A stretch of 64,000 bases of DNA from Bugulina stolonifera (taxonomy: Eukaryota > Bryozoa > Gymnolaemata > Cheilostomatida > Bugulidae), in NCBI GenBank assembly GCA_935421135.1, contig OW285187.1, positions 28,768,429 to 28,832,428 of the forward strand, given 5' to 3'. The stretch's first letter is position 1; every line of letters starts with the position of its first letter. This document shows, one piece after another, positions 1-13,122 of the stretch. The position numbers and the translations under genes are program-made. Under the pieces are notes generated by a model that did no database searches, was not told where the DNA came from, and was given only the letters and a program-made list of their open reading frames with translations.

Positions 1-2
1 AG

Positions 3-251
3 TTGTGCTCCCCTGCATTAAGAAGACAACTCCAAGTAGATAGCCTGAGTTCCAACACTAATTCAGCGGATGGGGTGGGTTATGTACCCACCGCGCCCTT
101 GGTCGGGTTTGAGGGCCTAAGGCTAGGGACCCTCCCCGGCAGCGATGCAGGGGAACCCGGTCCCAAGGTCCTGGCACCACCCGGAGCCGAGATCCTGACC
201 GACAGCATAGCAACATATCTGAATCGTCCCAATTTTCGACCCCAAATCTGA
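3..251 (+). other. GC-rich open frame, possible tail of a retroelement polyprotein
   Basis: This frame is open from the window edge to a stop at 249-251 (about 82 residues) and is far richer in G+C than its surroundings. The product is rich in Gly, Pro and Leu and ends in a stretch like the variable tail of retrotransposon polyproteins, but there is no protease, reverse transcriptase or integrase motif, so this reading is inference only. It lies upstream of the mLST8 exons on the same strand, possibly inside an mLST8 intron. I cannot name it; it could also be chance coding in a GC-rich island. Confidence 0.25.
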
Positions 252-644
252 TTGGAGGATGGCAGACTGTTAACCGCAGGCCGTAAACCGTAGACCGTTT
301 CGTCTTTTGTTATATGATGATATGCTTGAGGTGTACGTTGAAAATCCTTATATTGCTATTAAATGTTGTAGCAACATTATGATATTGTTATCATAATGTT
401 GTATCATAAAACCGTATTAGAATAGGTACTGTAACAGTGGCACAGGTACGATGTTGATAGGACAACTCCTAACCAAGACGCACAACATGATAATCATTGC
501 TCTGTTATGCCCTGTCCTTTTCACTACAACTTGGTACTGTTGAATGCTCTGATAGCCATTTATAAAATATGGCATCAAAACCAACTGTTGTACTATGTTA
601 TAATCTCATGTTTAATGTGTGACCTGGTGGGTGTTTCATTGCAG

Positions 645-1350
645 GGAGTGTGCTTTATTTGGAATCTGACTCGTGGCAGAGGGTCAGGGGAGCTTACTCA
701 ACCCCATCCCAAGGAAAAACTCACTGCTCATAGAAAATATGCCCTAAAGTGTCTGTTCAGTCCAGATTCAACGTATGTTTATAAATATTGCTTGCTGCTT
801 CTGTAAGGATGTGTAATTCCACTAATAGAATACAAGGCAAGGTCTCAGTTTTGCAATATAAAATCTCACTAACCAGACTGGTTTTTGGTAGAACTTTGAT
901 TTCATTGTTCTACTCAGCTAGTTATCGCATATACATTTTACATTGTATTTATTTTACTCTGTTGATAATGTTGCTACATGTAGGTTATTAGCCACTACCT
1001 CTGCTGACACTACCATCAGAATATGGAAGACAATAGACTTCAGTATGGTGGCTGAACTAACTCTGGGGGCTGAAAACACACAGAGATGGGTGTGGGACTG
1101 TGCGTTCAGTGATGATTCCCAGTATATAATATCAGGTAGGTGTGATGTATTTCACCTACTGAGAACCAATAGCCTCCTATTACCAAACTAGAGCTGATGC
1201 CATACTTCATTCTGTACCCCAACATGTATTTTGCTTTCAGGTTCTTCGGATAATTTTGCAAGACTGTGGAATATCGATAGTGGTAAGGTGGAGAGAGAGT
1301 ATGCTGGACATTCAAAGGCGGTAACCAGTATTGCATTCATGGACTCATAA
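645..1350 (+). CDS. MLST8: mLST8 (target of rapamycin complex subunit LST8), C-terminal 129 residues, 5' partial
   Basis: mLST8 is a seven-bladed WD40 protein that binds the kinase domain of mTOR in TORC1 and TORC2. Three exons are seen: 645-772, 984-1135 and 1241-1350. Their phases close exactly and give 129 codons to a TAA stop. The product begins GVCFIWNL, then carries HRKYALKCLFSPDSTLLATT, SADTTIRIW, WVWDCAFSDDSQYIISGSSD and REYAGHSKAV. This matches the last three WD repeats of animal mLST8 block by block and ends where the family ends. The first two-thirds of the protein must lie upstream; the 644 bases before the first exon hold no recognisable LST8 exon. An AATAAA at 1469-1474, about 120 bases past the stop, is a likely polyadenylation signal. 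The gene converges with the BRI3-like gene. Confidence 0.93.
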
Positions 1351-1859
1351 AATAGTATCTACTGTCATTAAATAACTGTTAACAGGTTTGAACTGCTGAC
1401 ACATCTTTTGATATTGTATTGCATATTATACAAAACATTTTTATTCAGAATTATAAACTTTCTGATAAAATAAAATTCCATTATGATTTAAAAAATTGTG
1501 GAACAAAATATAGCATACATAATTGATCCATAAAACATGCACAAAAACCTCTCCCTTCCCTCAGAGCAGACTGGTTTCCTGTCTGAACCATATATTGATA
1601 ACTTGCATAACACACCATATGACAATAAATAATGAACTATCATAGTCTAAATATCAAGTTAGATCAGCACATTGTGCCAATGATTAATAAATAGTTACAA
1701 GTGATTCAGTAGTAACAGGAAGTAATTACAGCCTACTGAAGGAGGATAAAGAGAACTGGTCAAATTATAAAACACCCTCTCTGGTAAATAATTTACAAAC
1801 TCCAGAGCAAAAGAAGTGAGGGTACGGTTGTATAGTGAGAACTATGATATGTAGTGCGT

Positions 1860-3269
1860 CTAACCAAATATAGCACCACAGTTTGTGCACCTGCGTTGTT
1901 TCATTGCTAAGCAGCATAATATTCCCAAGGGAAAGAATAAAATGGCACAAAGTACTCCACAAGCAGTGTAGTCATCTTGTAGTACTCCAATCTACAAAGT
2001 GCAGTAATGAAACAATATACAAGTAACCCAGTGCCATATTATGTTCCTTGAAATTTGAGAATGGCATTATAGCTACTAAAATATCGAAGTTCTCTTCTCC
2101 TACATAGTGGGAGGATAACTTCAGGTTAAAATACATAGCTTATGACTGTCCATGCAACAAATTATAATGTGTTGAAGATAAAGTAATACATTAGCAAACT
2201 GTAATGTGATTGACCTTTGGCCAAGAAAGACAAGAAGATTCTTCATAAATTACACAAAATATTATAATATTCCGTATGTATGTGTGTGTATGACAGTACC
2301 ATAGTACAATTTGAGGGACTTATTACTTACTCTGCAAGCTGGGCATCCTCCTACCAATATCACCTGAGGACTAGAGGTCGGCTGTACATTTATTATAGGA
2401 GTAGAAGCATTCGAATATACTGGTGGTGGTGGTGGCACTGAACCATAGTTAACTTGAGGACCTGCAAGAAGACAGTGTGTACAGAATAGTTTGTGTATGT
2501 TGTGCATCTACTAGAGCCAGCCACTGTATATAAACAATACATTTTGTGAATGGTGTAGGTATAACATAGCCTATATCATCATACTAATGATAGTAGTACA
2601 TACACATGAAATGCATTTTAGTAGGCCATCCTTACCAAATACATTGTACCCACTGACATGTGTTATTTTATCAATTTCCTTGCACCCATAACTATTCATT
2701 CTATTGGGTTACTGATGATAGGGAGATAATTCTGATACCAGCATAATTATTACCATGTCATGATGTGACTGGTAACGCTCATGGCTTGGATAGATAAGGA
2801 AACTGACGTATCTACACTGAGTTCAATGATATCTACACCGAGTTCAATGTACGGATATCTGAGTAAGTCTAAACATTTCATCTGATGATTGATCAATAAA
2901 GTGTAAACGCATGATTTTTGGCTGATAGAAACAGCAACATTAAATCTCATACACATATCATTTGAAACAAGTACTTTGTTCAGAAACTTATTGAGCCCTC
3001 ACAGGTGTTCTCTCACAATAACATGAAATGATACAACAAATATAACCTATTAGAATATTGCAAGCCCACATACTTGCACACCACAAATGGAGAACATTTT
3101 CCTGAGCTGGGGCAGGGTTAACTCTCATAAAGTAGTGTATTCATTACAGCCTCAACTTGACTATCACATTAAACTGACCTGCGTTTCGCTGGAGTGCCTC
3201 ATATTGTGGTGGAGGATCAGACCTCTGGTCATACCCGTAGTCAGGTGGGGCGCTTGGCTTAGCAGCCAT
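1860..3269 (-). CDS. BRI3: BRI3-like small membrane protein (brain protein I3 family), complete
   Basis: Three exons (3179-3269, 2331-2461, 1860-1991) splice in phase into a 117-residue protein; human BRI3 has 125. The N-terminal half is Pro-rich, opens [15 protein letters not shown] and has a PPQY box (PPxY type, the motif that WW domains such as those of NEDD4 ligases bind). The core [17 protein letters not shown] matches the invariant VVVGGCPVCRVGVLED of BRI3. A hydrophobic stretch ([18 protein letters not shown]) follows, then a basic C-terminus with a second CxxC ([10 protein letters not shown]). Two CxxC pairs around one membrane segment are the family layout. BRI3 proteins are found in lysosomal and other endomembranes; their molecular role is poorly known. 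The junction inside CPACR|IG falls exactly at the most conserved point, which supports the exon model. Confidence 0.88.
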
Positions 3270-5451
3270 CCTTATAGTTGACAGCTCTGATTATTCTGCA
3301 TTTATAAGCACATTTATTTGAGAATAAATTACATTAGTTACCGATGTCTGATTGGTCAATATCTATACACATGTATGTACATGTATATCTGTAAATCAAA
3401 TATCAATTTTGTACCCATATAGTAACAAATACAAAGGTAGGCCTACAATTTAAAGGAACTATAATAAACTTGTAAATAATAGCATAAAAGCAAAGTAATA
3501 TCATGAATCCATTAAAATATGACACTACGATAACGATATCAATAGGGCCTGCTCCTAAATCACGTGACAGAACCTACCGGTAGCAGTAGACCTCATATTT
3601 CCACATATTATATGACTATTGGTTATTTCAAGTCTTAAAACGTGGAGTTGAATTTTAACACTGATCAATTTGTATATTAGATAGAAGGCTTCAGATTAAT
3701 TGGTTAAAATAAACTGATAAACACGATTACCTCCATCAAATACCTAAGACAAAATACAGGCTCATGGAGAAGAGAAGAAATCTTTTGAATGCTTTTTCTA
3801 TGTAAATCATAACTAAAATCATTAGTGCGGCTATGCTGCAAATCCTGGAAATTCCCGACAAAACCCTAGTAAAAATGCTCACTCAACAAAAAGAACTGCT
3901 GTCACACTGACTCACCAATCAAATCTGTAATTAACAATACAAGTCAGTACTAGATGTCTCGTACTCGTTTACAAACTAGTCAGTGTTGCCTTCTAAAACA
4001 TAAAGGAATTGCATAATATTCTGATTTCACATCACCTAAAGGAGCAGGCCTATGTTAAGTGCATACTGTCCTAGGCGAGAGTAGTACGATGGAGTATAAT
4101 AGGCATATTCGGATATTGCACGCACACGCTAGATAAAGAGCAATATGCAGCAATAACAATTGATTTTATTCAGTAATACACAGCGGCCTATCAGCTTAGC
4201 TAGGCTACAATATTTATTGTAATTGTAAACAAGAGGATTTCCTTTCAGAGCAAGCATAAAGGCTCGGCTACACAAGAAGCCGATTGTTCTTTTTCGGGCT
4301 TTGGAACCTCGTTCTAGAGCAAATTGGCGGGCTGTTTGTTTAGCTATGCAAAGACCAACATGTTAGTCTTTTCGGTCCAGGAAGCCTCGTTTTGATTGTT
4401 TAATAATGGATACAACGACTCCAGTTACATAATTTATTGAAAATCAGTTTCAGCTATTGGCTGAATATTAATTAAGGCCACTGGTGGACTGGTACTACAC
4501 ATTGGCTGTAGAGCCATGCCAACGAACAACGAAGTTGCACCGCCAAAGCTCACGCCCTCTCGTGTAGCCGAGCCTTTAGTCACTCCTGAACGCTCATACA
4601 GCATTCAGTTGTTAAAAGCAGTACAACTTCTGAATATGCCTAATATTCTCCAATCGCAAGATTACATAACGATATACATGTACAGTAGGCCTACATCTCC
4701 GAAATGACAGTCTTGGGCAGCAATAGACCACCACCCAATAGAGTAGCAACAGGCTGAGGACATAAACTATAAGGGTGAGAGACTACTCAACAATTGGTTA
4801 GACATTGACATAGAAAAGGACTCAGTATATCATGGGGAGAGAATTGGTGTTGTAGTAAACTACTAATAATGCAACTAGAGACTTAGATTAAAAGTTTTCC
4901 CCCTCAGACCGCATGTGTCCGTTAATATGTGAGAAGACAGTCTAGTTCAGAATGGCATAATAATTTTTATCATCATCTTCTGAATAGTAGGCCTACAGTT
5001 ATTAGTTTATGCAATGTTATATCTTTAAACAATTATTAATATAATTAATTAAAAATATGTAGTAAAATATACTTTAAATACAATACTTATGCAGTATTGG
5101 AAATGAGGGCATACGACGATACTACATGACTGTATACTAATCACTTGTGCTAGACATTATCCTAGAACTGCAGCAAACCCAGTCCGCTGCAATTCAAGAA
5201 TAATGAAACTAGCTTCATTTGTCCTACATCTGACCCTCGCACTGTCAAGTCTGATTGACTGAATCCGAGTCTTGTGTTATCTAGCTATAATAAACAGTTA
5301 CGACTTACTAGTCATTGATATTATAGGCATAAGACAAGTGACACTGACTATCACAATGAGGGTAAATGGGACGAGTGATCTCACGGACAGGCTAGACAGT
5401 CTAGTCCAGTTAACACAGATGAGACTATCTAAAATATACTTGACTACTGTC

Positions 5452-5560
5452 CAGGCTTACCAAGTTCCACTGATGAAAAGTCAGGGAGGTTCAGCATCTT
5501 GTCCATTTCTGGTGAGGTACCAAATTTTGAATTGAAAATCAGGGAGACTTGGTAAGCCTG
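5452..5560. mobile_element. 109-bp hAT-type MITE, family with CAGGCTTACCAAGT ends
   Basis: The element starts CAGGCTTACCAAGT and ends with ACTTGGTAAGCCTG, close to a perfect inverted repeat, with a further internal CTGAT/ATCAG pairing. It is flanked by CTACTGTC (5444-5451) and CTACTGTT (5561-5568), an 8-bp target duplication with one difference. Eight-base duplications and CA..TG ends are the hAT superfamily signature. It has no coding capacity. A sister copy with a perfect duplication lies at 42397-42533. Confidence 0.8.
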
Positions 5561-5733
5561 CTACTGTTCACACAACTGCTCAACCCATTAGCTATAGGCC
5601 TATATATATAATTATATGCGGCACACCCCTTCCACCCGCGAAGGCAGTCCAATGTGATGATGATCGCTTCGAGTAAGTGCTCATCAACTCACATCATTGA
5701 CGACATTACGCTAGACCACCTAGGGGGCGTGCC

Positions 5734-6560
5734 TCAATTTTGGACATAAATTAGCATAAGGAAATTGTTCCAGAATACCATCCCATGGGTAGGGCATTTA
5801 GTTTCAGAGCGGGTACAAGTGCCCATGTAGTATTTCAGCATTAGTTGTGTTGGTCCTCTGCCAATGTTCACTCTTTTTTGAGGTCCCATATTGTACAGGT
5901 AGAAAGTTGTTATGAAAACAGTTGCCAGTTGCCCCAATAGACCGTTTCTAGACTGTGATCTAGTCAGAACTGTTGTCTGAGGTTGATCCATGATTTCATC
6001 ATATGATGCACCGAGAGCAGGATGGGCTTTTCTCTTGACAGTACATCCAGCAGAAGCTTTACTCGAGAGTTCCTGCTTCAGATGTGCAGCTGTTGGAGTG
6101 GAAGTTCCTCTTTGGCCTCTGTGACACCTCTCCTTCCTTTTATGCCACAGATCATTATCACACCTTGGTTTTGCACCATTTCTAGTGCCTCGATCTCTTT
6201 AGGCTACTTGTAGAGGGATTCCATGCGCAGAAAGCACATTCTAAGTGAGGAAGGCAGAGAGATCTGTATGCTATTAACCTAGCTCGCTCAGGTGCCCAGT
6301 AGAGAGCTCTCCTCCCAACTAGCTTTCTGGCTTTGCAGACTTTGTCGGCTATATGGTTGATGAATTTGAAGTTTGACTGTAGTATGTATATGTAGGCTAT
6401 CACTCCCAAGTATTTGCAGTAATCTGTGTGCTCCAGCACTACATTATCCATAGTATACTGTACTCAGAGACTGCTCTTTGGGGCTGGAAGGCGTTGATCT
6501 TACACTTTTTGGCATTGAAGCTCATTCCTCATGTTTTAGCCCAGGTGAGAGATCTGTGAG
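5734..6560 (-). pseudogene. decayed non-LTR retrotransposon (LINE) reverse transcriptase fragment
   Basis: Read on the minus strand, this shows the end of a LINE reverse transcriptase in pieces separated by frameshifts and stops. First comes FNAKKCKINAFQP (about 6510), which resembles the FN.KKC segment. Then comes a longer run (6182-6451) with HTDYCKYLGV, HIADKVCKARKLVGRR and YRSLCLPHLECAFCAWNP, which matches the YLGV...I...K.R...L...LV.P.LEYA..VW block that follows the RT palm. Downstream, VTEAKEELPL and similar pieces fit the LE.VQRRA.RFI..DY...SVT.ML..L.W.SL consensus. It is a dead 5'-truncated or internal remnant. The clade (CR1/RTE/Jockey-like) cannot be fixed by eye. Confidence 0.72.
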
Positions 6561-7428
6561 TGTGACCAGACCCAGGCCAACAAACATCCTTGATTGAGTT
6601 TTAAGTTTTAGTTTGGAGTTTAATATAAATTATATTATCATTATCATTATAAATAAAGATATAATTATAATATAATAATTGTATTAATATTAAATATAAA
6701 ATATTACAATAATTAAATAAAATTAAAAATACAATAACAACATTGAACATCATAGGCTAAATAATAGTTTTTAATACAAATTAATTATTAATTAATAAAT
6801 ATATGGTATCCTTAAAGAAATAGGTAAATTGAAATAATTATTCTTATAAGTAATAATTATAAAAAATAATAGTATAGTAATAGTTAGTTAAAGTTATAGC
6901 AAGCAAGGAGTAATAGTATCAGTGAAGTATGCTCTTGAATTTGAATAAAAGGGGAGCACCGAATACAGCTACTTACGCCCAACTGCCTAGAATTACTTTG
7001 CTGCAACTGTGTAGCAAGTTTGATCCAAATTTGTTGCTACCTACTTTTAAATTTATCAATCAGTTCAACATTACAACAACATTCTCAGGAGCACAAATAA
7101 TAGATCGACATCACATGTCGTTGATCACATGACGTACCTGACAACTAGATAGGGCAAAAAGGGTTATGTTCTCCTGACAATAAAATGGCTGAAGGGATTC
7201 CCCAGGAGTCAAGAGCGCATTACTACAATAACAATGTTCAAATACAGAATAGGTTTCTTTATTTTGTTGGAATATTTGTGTGCTCAATCTACATATCCGT
7301 TAACAAACAACAAAAACAACAATTTATTAAACCTTCAACGCATCGATATTAATTCTAGTCGATTATAATCTTTTGAAAACGTGTTGAGACCATGAGAGTT
7401 GTTGGTACTTGGCTTCGCGCACGGCGAA

Positions 7429-10400
7429 ATGGCTAAAACGAGGCTGATCGAGCAGACGCAGTTTTCCAGATGCAGAAGGATCAAAGAGTCGCCGCTCACG
7501 CCACGAAGTTGTGCTGACAGTATGACAGACCGCGATTTTGAACATGTTACTCACTTTCCAGTGAAGCTCTGGGACGTTGTTGATGATGATACCTGTGGCA
7601 TATTTACATGGAGTACTGATGGTCACTCTTTCTTTGTGGATGATAATAAATATGAACAAGAAATCATGGACAGGTACCCGGGGTTTGTCCAGATTTCAAG
7701 CTTTGCCAACTTGAGAAGGTTACTAAGAGAATACAGTTTTGATTGGCAAAATAATGATACTGGTGAATTCCAGTTCTCTCACCCCTCTTTTAGGAAAGGT
7801 GAACGTGACAAAATATTTGAGATTAGAACCAAGAGAAAAGCCATCCAAGTGGCCATTGGCCAAGCTATAAAACCAAGAAGAAGAAATTCTAGAAATGCGA
7901 AGAACTCTGCTAATCAAAGCAAAGCTTGGATTCAACCTACACCTTCTGGTAAAGTGAATTTGAGAGTGGATACACTGCTACGCTTTCCGGAAAAGTTTTG
8001 GGCAGTTGTTAACGACACAAATGAAATGTTGTACTGGGGTGACAATGGTGATACTATAATTGTAGATGATAAAAAGTATGAAGAAGGTATAATGACTAAA
8101 TATCCAGGCTTCGTGCAAATAAATTCTTTTGCCAACCTTCGTCGTCTTCTTCGAGAATATGGTTTTTCTTGGAGTATTCGTGACAATGGGTTCTTTGAAT
8201 TCAGTCATAGTCATATGAAGAAAGATAGGCCTGAACTGCTGAAGGGTGTGAAAACAAAGCGAAAAGCAATGAAAGCAGGGAGTCACCACCCATATCTTCC
8301 TTTTTTTCGGGGTGATGGTCATTTTCATCACCAAAGCCAAACAGCTAAAAATTATCCTCAAGTGGTAACGCATAATCATGGTGATGGTCCTGGTGTTGGA
8401 GAAGGATTTGAGCAATATGAACCGGAGATAGGTGCTCGCTCATCCCCAGAAATTGAGCAGGCCATTGGCGCAATCCAACATAATCATTCGGATGGACGAC
8501 ATTTTCACCACCATGGTAAATTTTAGCTTACTTATTTTTCATTTTCACACCAGGTTGGTGTACTGTTTGATGTTTTTGTTCACTGGACTGGGCTAAGCAT
8601 CTAAGGGCCAAAAAGTCTCCAATTCAAACCTAGTCGAGGGTGGGCTATTTTCACAGTACAGTTGTCAGACCAAGTCCTTGGCTGCTCACAAATAAGTTTC
8701 CATGCTCTATTAGTATATAAACCTCATGAGATATATGTAATGAACATGTATAAATATCAGTCGGGCTGTTAAACAATCATTTATGCATGTATAAAGAACT
8801 ACAATTCTGCATGAATGCGTTCGAAATTATCAAGTTTTCCAAACAGTCACCTGCAAAGGTTAGACATTATAACTTAAACTTTTTCTTTCTGTTCTATGCA
8901 AATACAGATTCATAACTGTGTCATCGATTGTAATGTTTGTGGAGTCTGATTTACAATATTGATACCTAGCCCTATTTTCATTAGATTCCAGCTGTTCGAA
9001 AATAATGTCAGTTGGAAACCACTTTTTTGTGAAATTACAGTTGAAAATAGGATAAAAACCATCCAATGTGTATGCTCAAAATACAAACTCATGTTGCAAA
9101 GCATTTGTCTCCCAATTAAAATTAACAAAGCATAGTAGCATACTCTTTTTTTTTTGCTATGCCTTTTTTAAATTTTAGATGAGTAACTAACAGTTACAGT
9201 AGCACAGTTACTAGGGTTCTATTACTTATAAACGTATTTTTCTATAATTGGTATTCCTTCATTCTGGTACCACCTCAACCCAGCTCTGGGATGAGTTGCA
9301 AACTGCCAACTCCTCTATACTAATCACTTATCTCTATAGGGGTTTCTGTTATAGGAATTCCACAACTTACTCAGTTGGGTTTACCCTATTTAATACTGCG
9401 GGTTTTAACTCTCCCCCCCCCCCTCTCAGATAGTGGGAAATCTGGTTGCACAAAACAGTGATTTTGCAGTACATATATCAACGTTTAACAATCTCTGTTG
9501 TAATTTTGTTCATTCATTTTCAGCTGAACAGTTGGCAACGGCATCTTCTGCGGTACCAGCACATATCTATGGGTTCCATCCCTACAGGATAATGTCTACT
9601 TATTCACCAATGCCATCTTCTGTTAACTTAAGTTCTCATAATTCATGGGCTCTACCTTCAAGCGGAGAGAAAATGGAATCGCCATTTTATTACCCTGCCT
9701 GGAACCAAGATAATCAGCTGCGCTTGCCAGTTCCTTGTGGTAATCAACCATTTTGTAAACTAATTTATGCGGAATAATCAATCTATCAATCATTTTAACC
9801 TGTATAACCCTATTTTTCACGAAATTGTGAGGCACTCTGCGAATTATGTCGGCTTGCATAATAGCATAATTTGGATTTGCAATATTTTCATTTCGCAAAA
9901 TTTTAGAATAAGATAAAACCGAAATGATTCAAATAGGCAACATGAAAGTGGTAGTGTTATTTGGTGTGGTTGAAGAGCTGTTAAGTGGCAAGTACTAGTA
10001 TATTAGAACTGCATTACCCTTTTAATTTGAAAGCAAGTAAATTGTTTTTTGGATTCATGCAACATTATTCATGTACATATATGTACAGTGTATTCTCTTT
10101 TGTAAAACCAATGTTATTTTAGGTGATGAAGAACAGGAGAGAACTTCTCCAACAAATGGGACTCGAGGTTCTAACAGTGAGAATAGAGCTTCATCAACTG
10201 GATCAAGTGAATCGGTGTACACTTCAACTGCCAAGGGCTCTCCTACTGCTGTATGTACATGTATAATAAAACTGTTAGTCTATGTTTTGATCAGTCCATC
10301 TTTGGTGATTTGAACGACAGCCTAAGTTGTCTCCGTTAGAGCTAGACTACATATATAATGCAACAGTTATGGCTGTATTTTCACAAAATTTTGAGGGTGC

Positions 10401-11631
10401 ATATATGTGCTTATGGCCAGGATAGTAAGCACAACCATTTTGCCTCCAATGCACACAAAGTCATGCACTTTCTCTCTATCTAACTACAATTAAATAACAC
10501 TCCTACAAGCTCGGCTCCGCAGGAGGCCATGAGGTTCAATGGAAAGACTCTGTTCCAGCCCATTGGTGGCCTTGATTAAGATTAATATCCAGTCAATAAA
10601 TAACCTAAGCTGAGTTCTAATAATTGTTGTATGATTGGATTCGTTGTATCTTACATGTGTATTAACCAATTGCAACAGCAATCCGTGACGCCAGGGTATG
10701 AAAAGACTAATATATTGGTCCTTGCATAGCTGAAAAACAGCACATTGATTTTCTTTAGGACGAGACTTGATCGATCAAAAAGGATCAGAATACCCATTAT
10801 GCAACCCGTGCATAAATAAAATAAATACGATGAGCAATTTAGTATATTTTGTCTAACTGGACAAGTATGAACATCTAGTTGTATGTAAGTGGTAGAATTT
10901 TGATCATCACAAATCTAAAAGGAGTGTAACTACTGTACCAGATAGGCATTTGGGAAATCTGATAGAGAAACGCGCTTGTTTTCATTATGTAGTAAGTTTG
11001 GTCTGCATGTGTGTGGTATTTACTGCAATAATATTAGTTACATGTACTTGTTTTTGATTTTTACACAATATTTTAGACTTTCCAAGACACCCTAGAAATG
11101 TCAAGTCAAGAGGAAACTTCGCCGTCATTTCCAATTATAGGGATCCAAGGGAATGCATATCCATCATCATCTGGTTTGGGTCATGCTATGAAATGTCAAT
11201 CTGGAGTTCACCATTCTCGCTGTGTTGATTGCAATGAAGGTTATCAACCAAATAGTGCCTCTCCTTCCTGTACAACCTTGGAATCTCCATTAAATGTCAA
11301 AGTTGAAAGTACTATGTGCACCACAGATTATGCAAACCTGTCCTCAAACATTGATAATACAGCTAACGAGGTTGGAGATGTAGAAAGGGAGGACAATCCC
11401 AATATTATGCCTCAAGAAATTAATGGCAATGTGTTTAAAGTAGGTTTTGATACCAATGACATGGTGATACCTCAAAAACTGGAGGCAGAAGATCTTTCGT
11501 GTAACAAAAAAGGTCAAATACAGCATATGGCCAACATCGAACAAGGGTATGATCTTACATATCATCGAGTAAAAAAGACAAAACAATTTCGTTGTTCGAC
11601 AGATGGTGCAAAGTTTGCCACCGCCAAGTGA
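7429..11631 (+). CDS. protein with two tandem HSF-type DNA-binding domains
   Basis: Four exons (7429-8515, 9524-9739, 10123-10250, 11077-11631) join in phase to give 661 residues. Exon 1 encodes two heat-shock-factor-type winged-helix domains, at about residues 38-130 and 182-275. Each has an FPxKxW opening, a W/D strand, a YEQEIM or YEEGIM helix, a recognition-helix region (SFANLRRLLREYSFDW and SFANLRRLLREYGFSW) and an FxFSHP/FEFSHS strand. Canonical HSFs have one such domain, with NNFASFVRQLNMYGF at the same place, so these are divergent. A His-rich tail (HNHGDG, HNHSDGRHFHHH) ends exon 1. The rest is low in hydrophobic heptads: I see no HR-A/B trimerisation coiled coil. Exon 4 has one short Cys/His cluster (CQSGVHHSRCVDCNEGY) of unknown meaning. 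The start is the first in-frame ATG at 7429; the ATG at 7522 would remove 31 residues. It is probably a nuclear DNA-binding protein; its target and link to stress are unknown. Confidence 0.82.
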
Positions 11632-13122
11632 TGTTAGCGCACCAGCATTAGAATTGCACGAACACTTGTACAGAATGAGTCATCGTCTTGTGGTGCCCTT
11701 TGTTATGCATCTCGAATGACCTACCCATTTCGCTCTGCACTCAACTGGCAGCACAATTTGATTTTTAAAATTGTATTTGGGTACACAGTTGTTATGTTGC
11801 ATGCAGATATTTATTTATTTTAGTGTGATGAATTTGTTGCATACTAACAAGCCTTTGGTTGTTTTTTTTATTTTGTATTTGCACAGCAAATATAGCATTA
11901 TTGTTCATTTGCAGTGAATTTTGTGACTTGCTGTAGAAAAGAATGATATTGTTGTTGTAAGCTTAGCTCAATAAGAATCGTCTAAAAAGGACAAAAACTG
12001 TTTACAAATTTCTGGTTTTAAAAGTTGAAAACAACAAGTTGAGTTGAAATTAGCTAAAAGACAGATTTTCAGTGGAATCTCGCCTCCTACCATATTATGC
12101 TGTTAACTGCAACTAAACACAATCTGCTGATTTTATGATACGCTATAGTTCAAAAATATATGTTGAGTGTTCTATGCCAATGACTTTTTGACAAAATTCA
12201 TTTACATCACATTTTAGAAGTTTGTGATGAAGTGTGCCTTTAATTTGGGAGGGAATCGATTGCTCATTTGGAGACAGGCAAATGCTCTTGGGAAAAATTG
12301 GTTCACAAGCTACGGGCTAAACAGTTTTTTTTCACCAGCAAAGTTTATAAATTTATACAGGTATATGAAAACTTTGGCACCAGGGAAAACATTGGGTCTT
12401 GAGCAGCTCTCCTTATAACATGGTTGAGATACTGCTTTGCTTGACATGGTTATGAATTTGCTGCTACTGTCACATGTAGCAGATCACTGTAGGGTTGGCT
12501 TTGTACAACGTGACAAATCTATTATTTAGTGTACATATAGCAAAAGCCTACAGCAAAAATGGCACTGTGGTCTTGAACAGAGGCAGACAACAGAGAGGAT
12601 AGTCCAATTCTGCCGGTATAGTAAATAGGTTTTATAAATGTTTTAATAGTGACACAGTTTAGCTAAAATATATATACATTTTGTACAAAGTTGTCTGTCT
12701 TGGAAATTTGGAATGAACTAATTGTATATATAGCTATCCACTTAATCTTATAGTAGCTAGGAAATTTTAGTGAATTACTAAAATGAAAGAAATTATGCTC
12801 TGATGAGATTCTAATTCAGACCTGATGAATGATAGTCAAGCACTCTATTCTATTGCGTCCACAGTGACTGTATGAGCAAAACTAACTATTAAAATAAGGG
12901 TGCACGCCTGCTGGCCGTATAAGCACTAAAAATTAGGTGGCAACACACCGTATACTCCCATATAACCACACTTCAAACACTGATCGGTAGACCCGCTGGC
13001 TAGATGCTTTATTCATTGGTAGCTAAATGTAGAACTGTGAACATTGCACTATCTTGTCACCTGGGCCTATGCCAGACAAGGGCGGCTCTCCATGAAGACC
13101 AGGGTGGTATATGAAAGCCACA

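Larger units (their letters stand above)
3270..7428. other. intergenic region between the BRI3-like and double-HSF genes
   Basis: I see no host gene here. The stretch holds a hAT-type MITE (5452-5560), the decayed LINE fragment (about 5734-6560) and an extremely AT-rich tract (about 6600-6900, made mostly of A, T and TAAT-type runs). The palindrome GTAGGCCTAC recurs here (about 3437, 4686, 4988). The BRI3 and HSF-like genes are divergent, so both promoters should lie in this span, but I can point to no specific element. Confidence 0.6.

Noticed and set aside
1765..1962. A 65-codon minus-strand frame overlapping the BRI3 last exon
   Set aside because: The BRI3 C-terminus is in a different frame of the same strand, with the CxxC motif and a clean acceptor.
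2750..2956. A 68-codon minus-strand frame between BRI3 exons 1 and 2
   Set aside because: The exon 1 to exon 2 junction is exact in phase without it, and it has no recognisable motif.
7723..8415. Three minus-strand open frames of 70-145 codons opposite HSF exon 1
   Set aside because: They lie wholly antisense to conserved coding sequence and show no family motif; they are shadows of the plus-strand frame.
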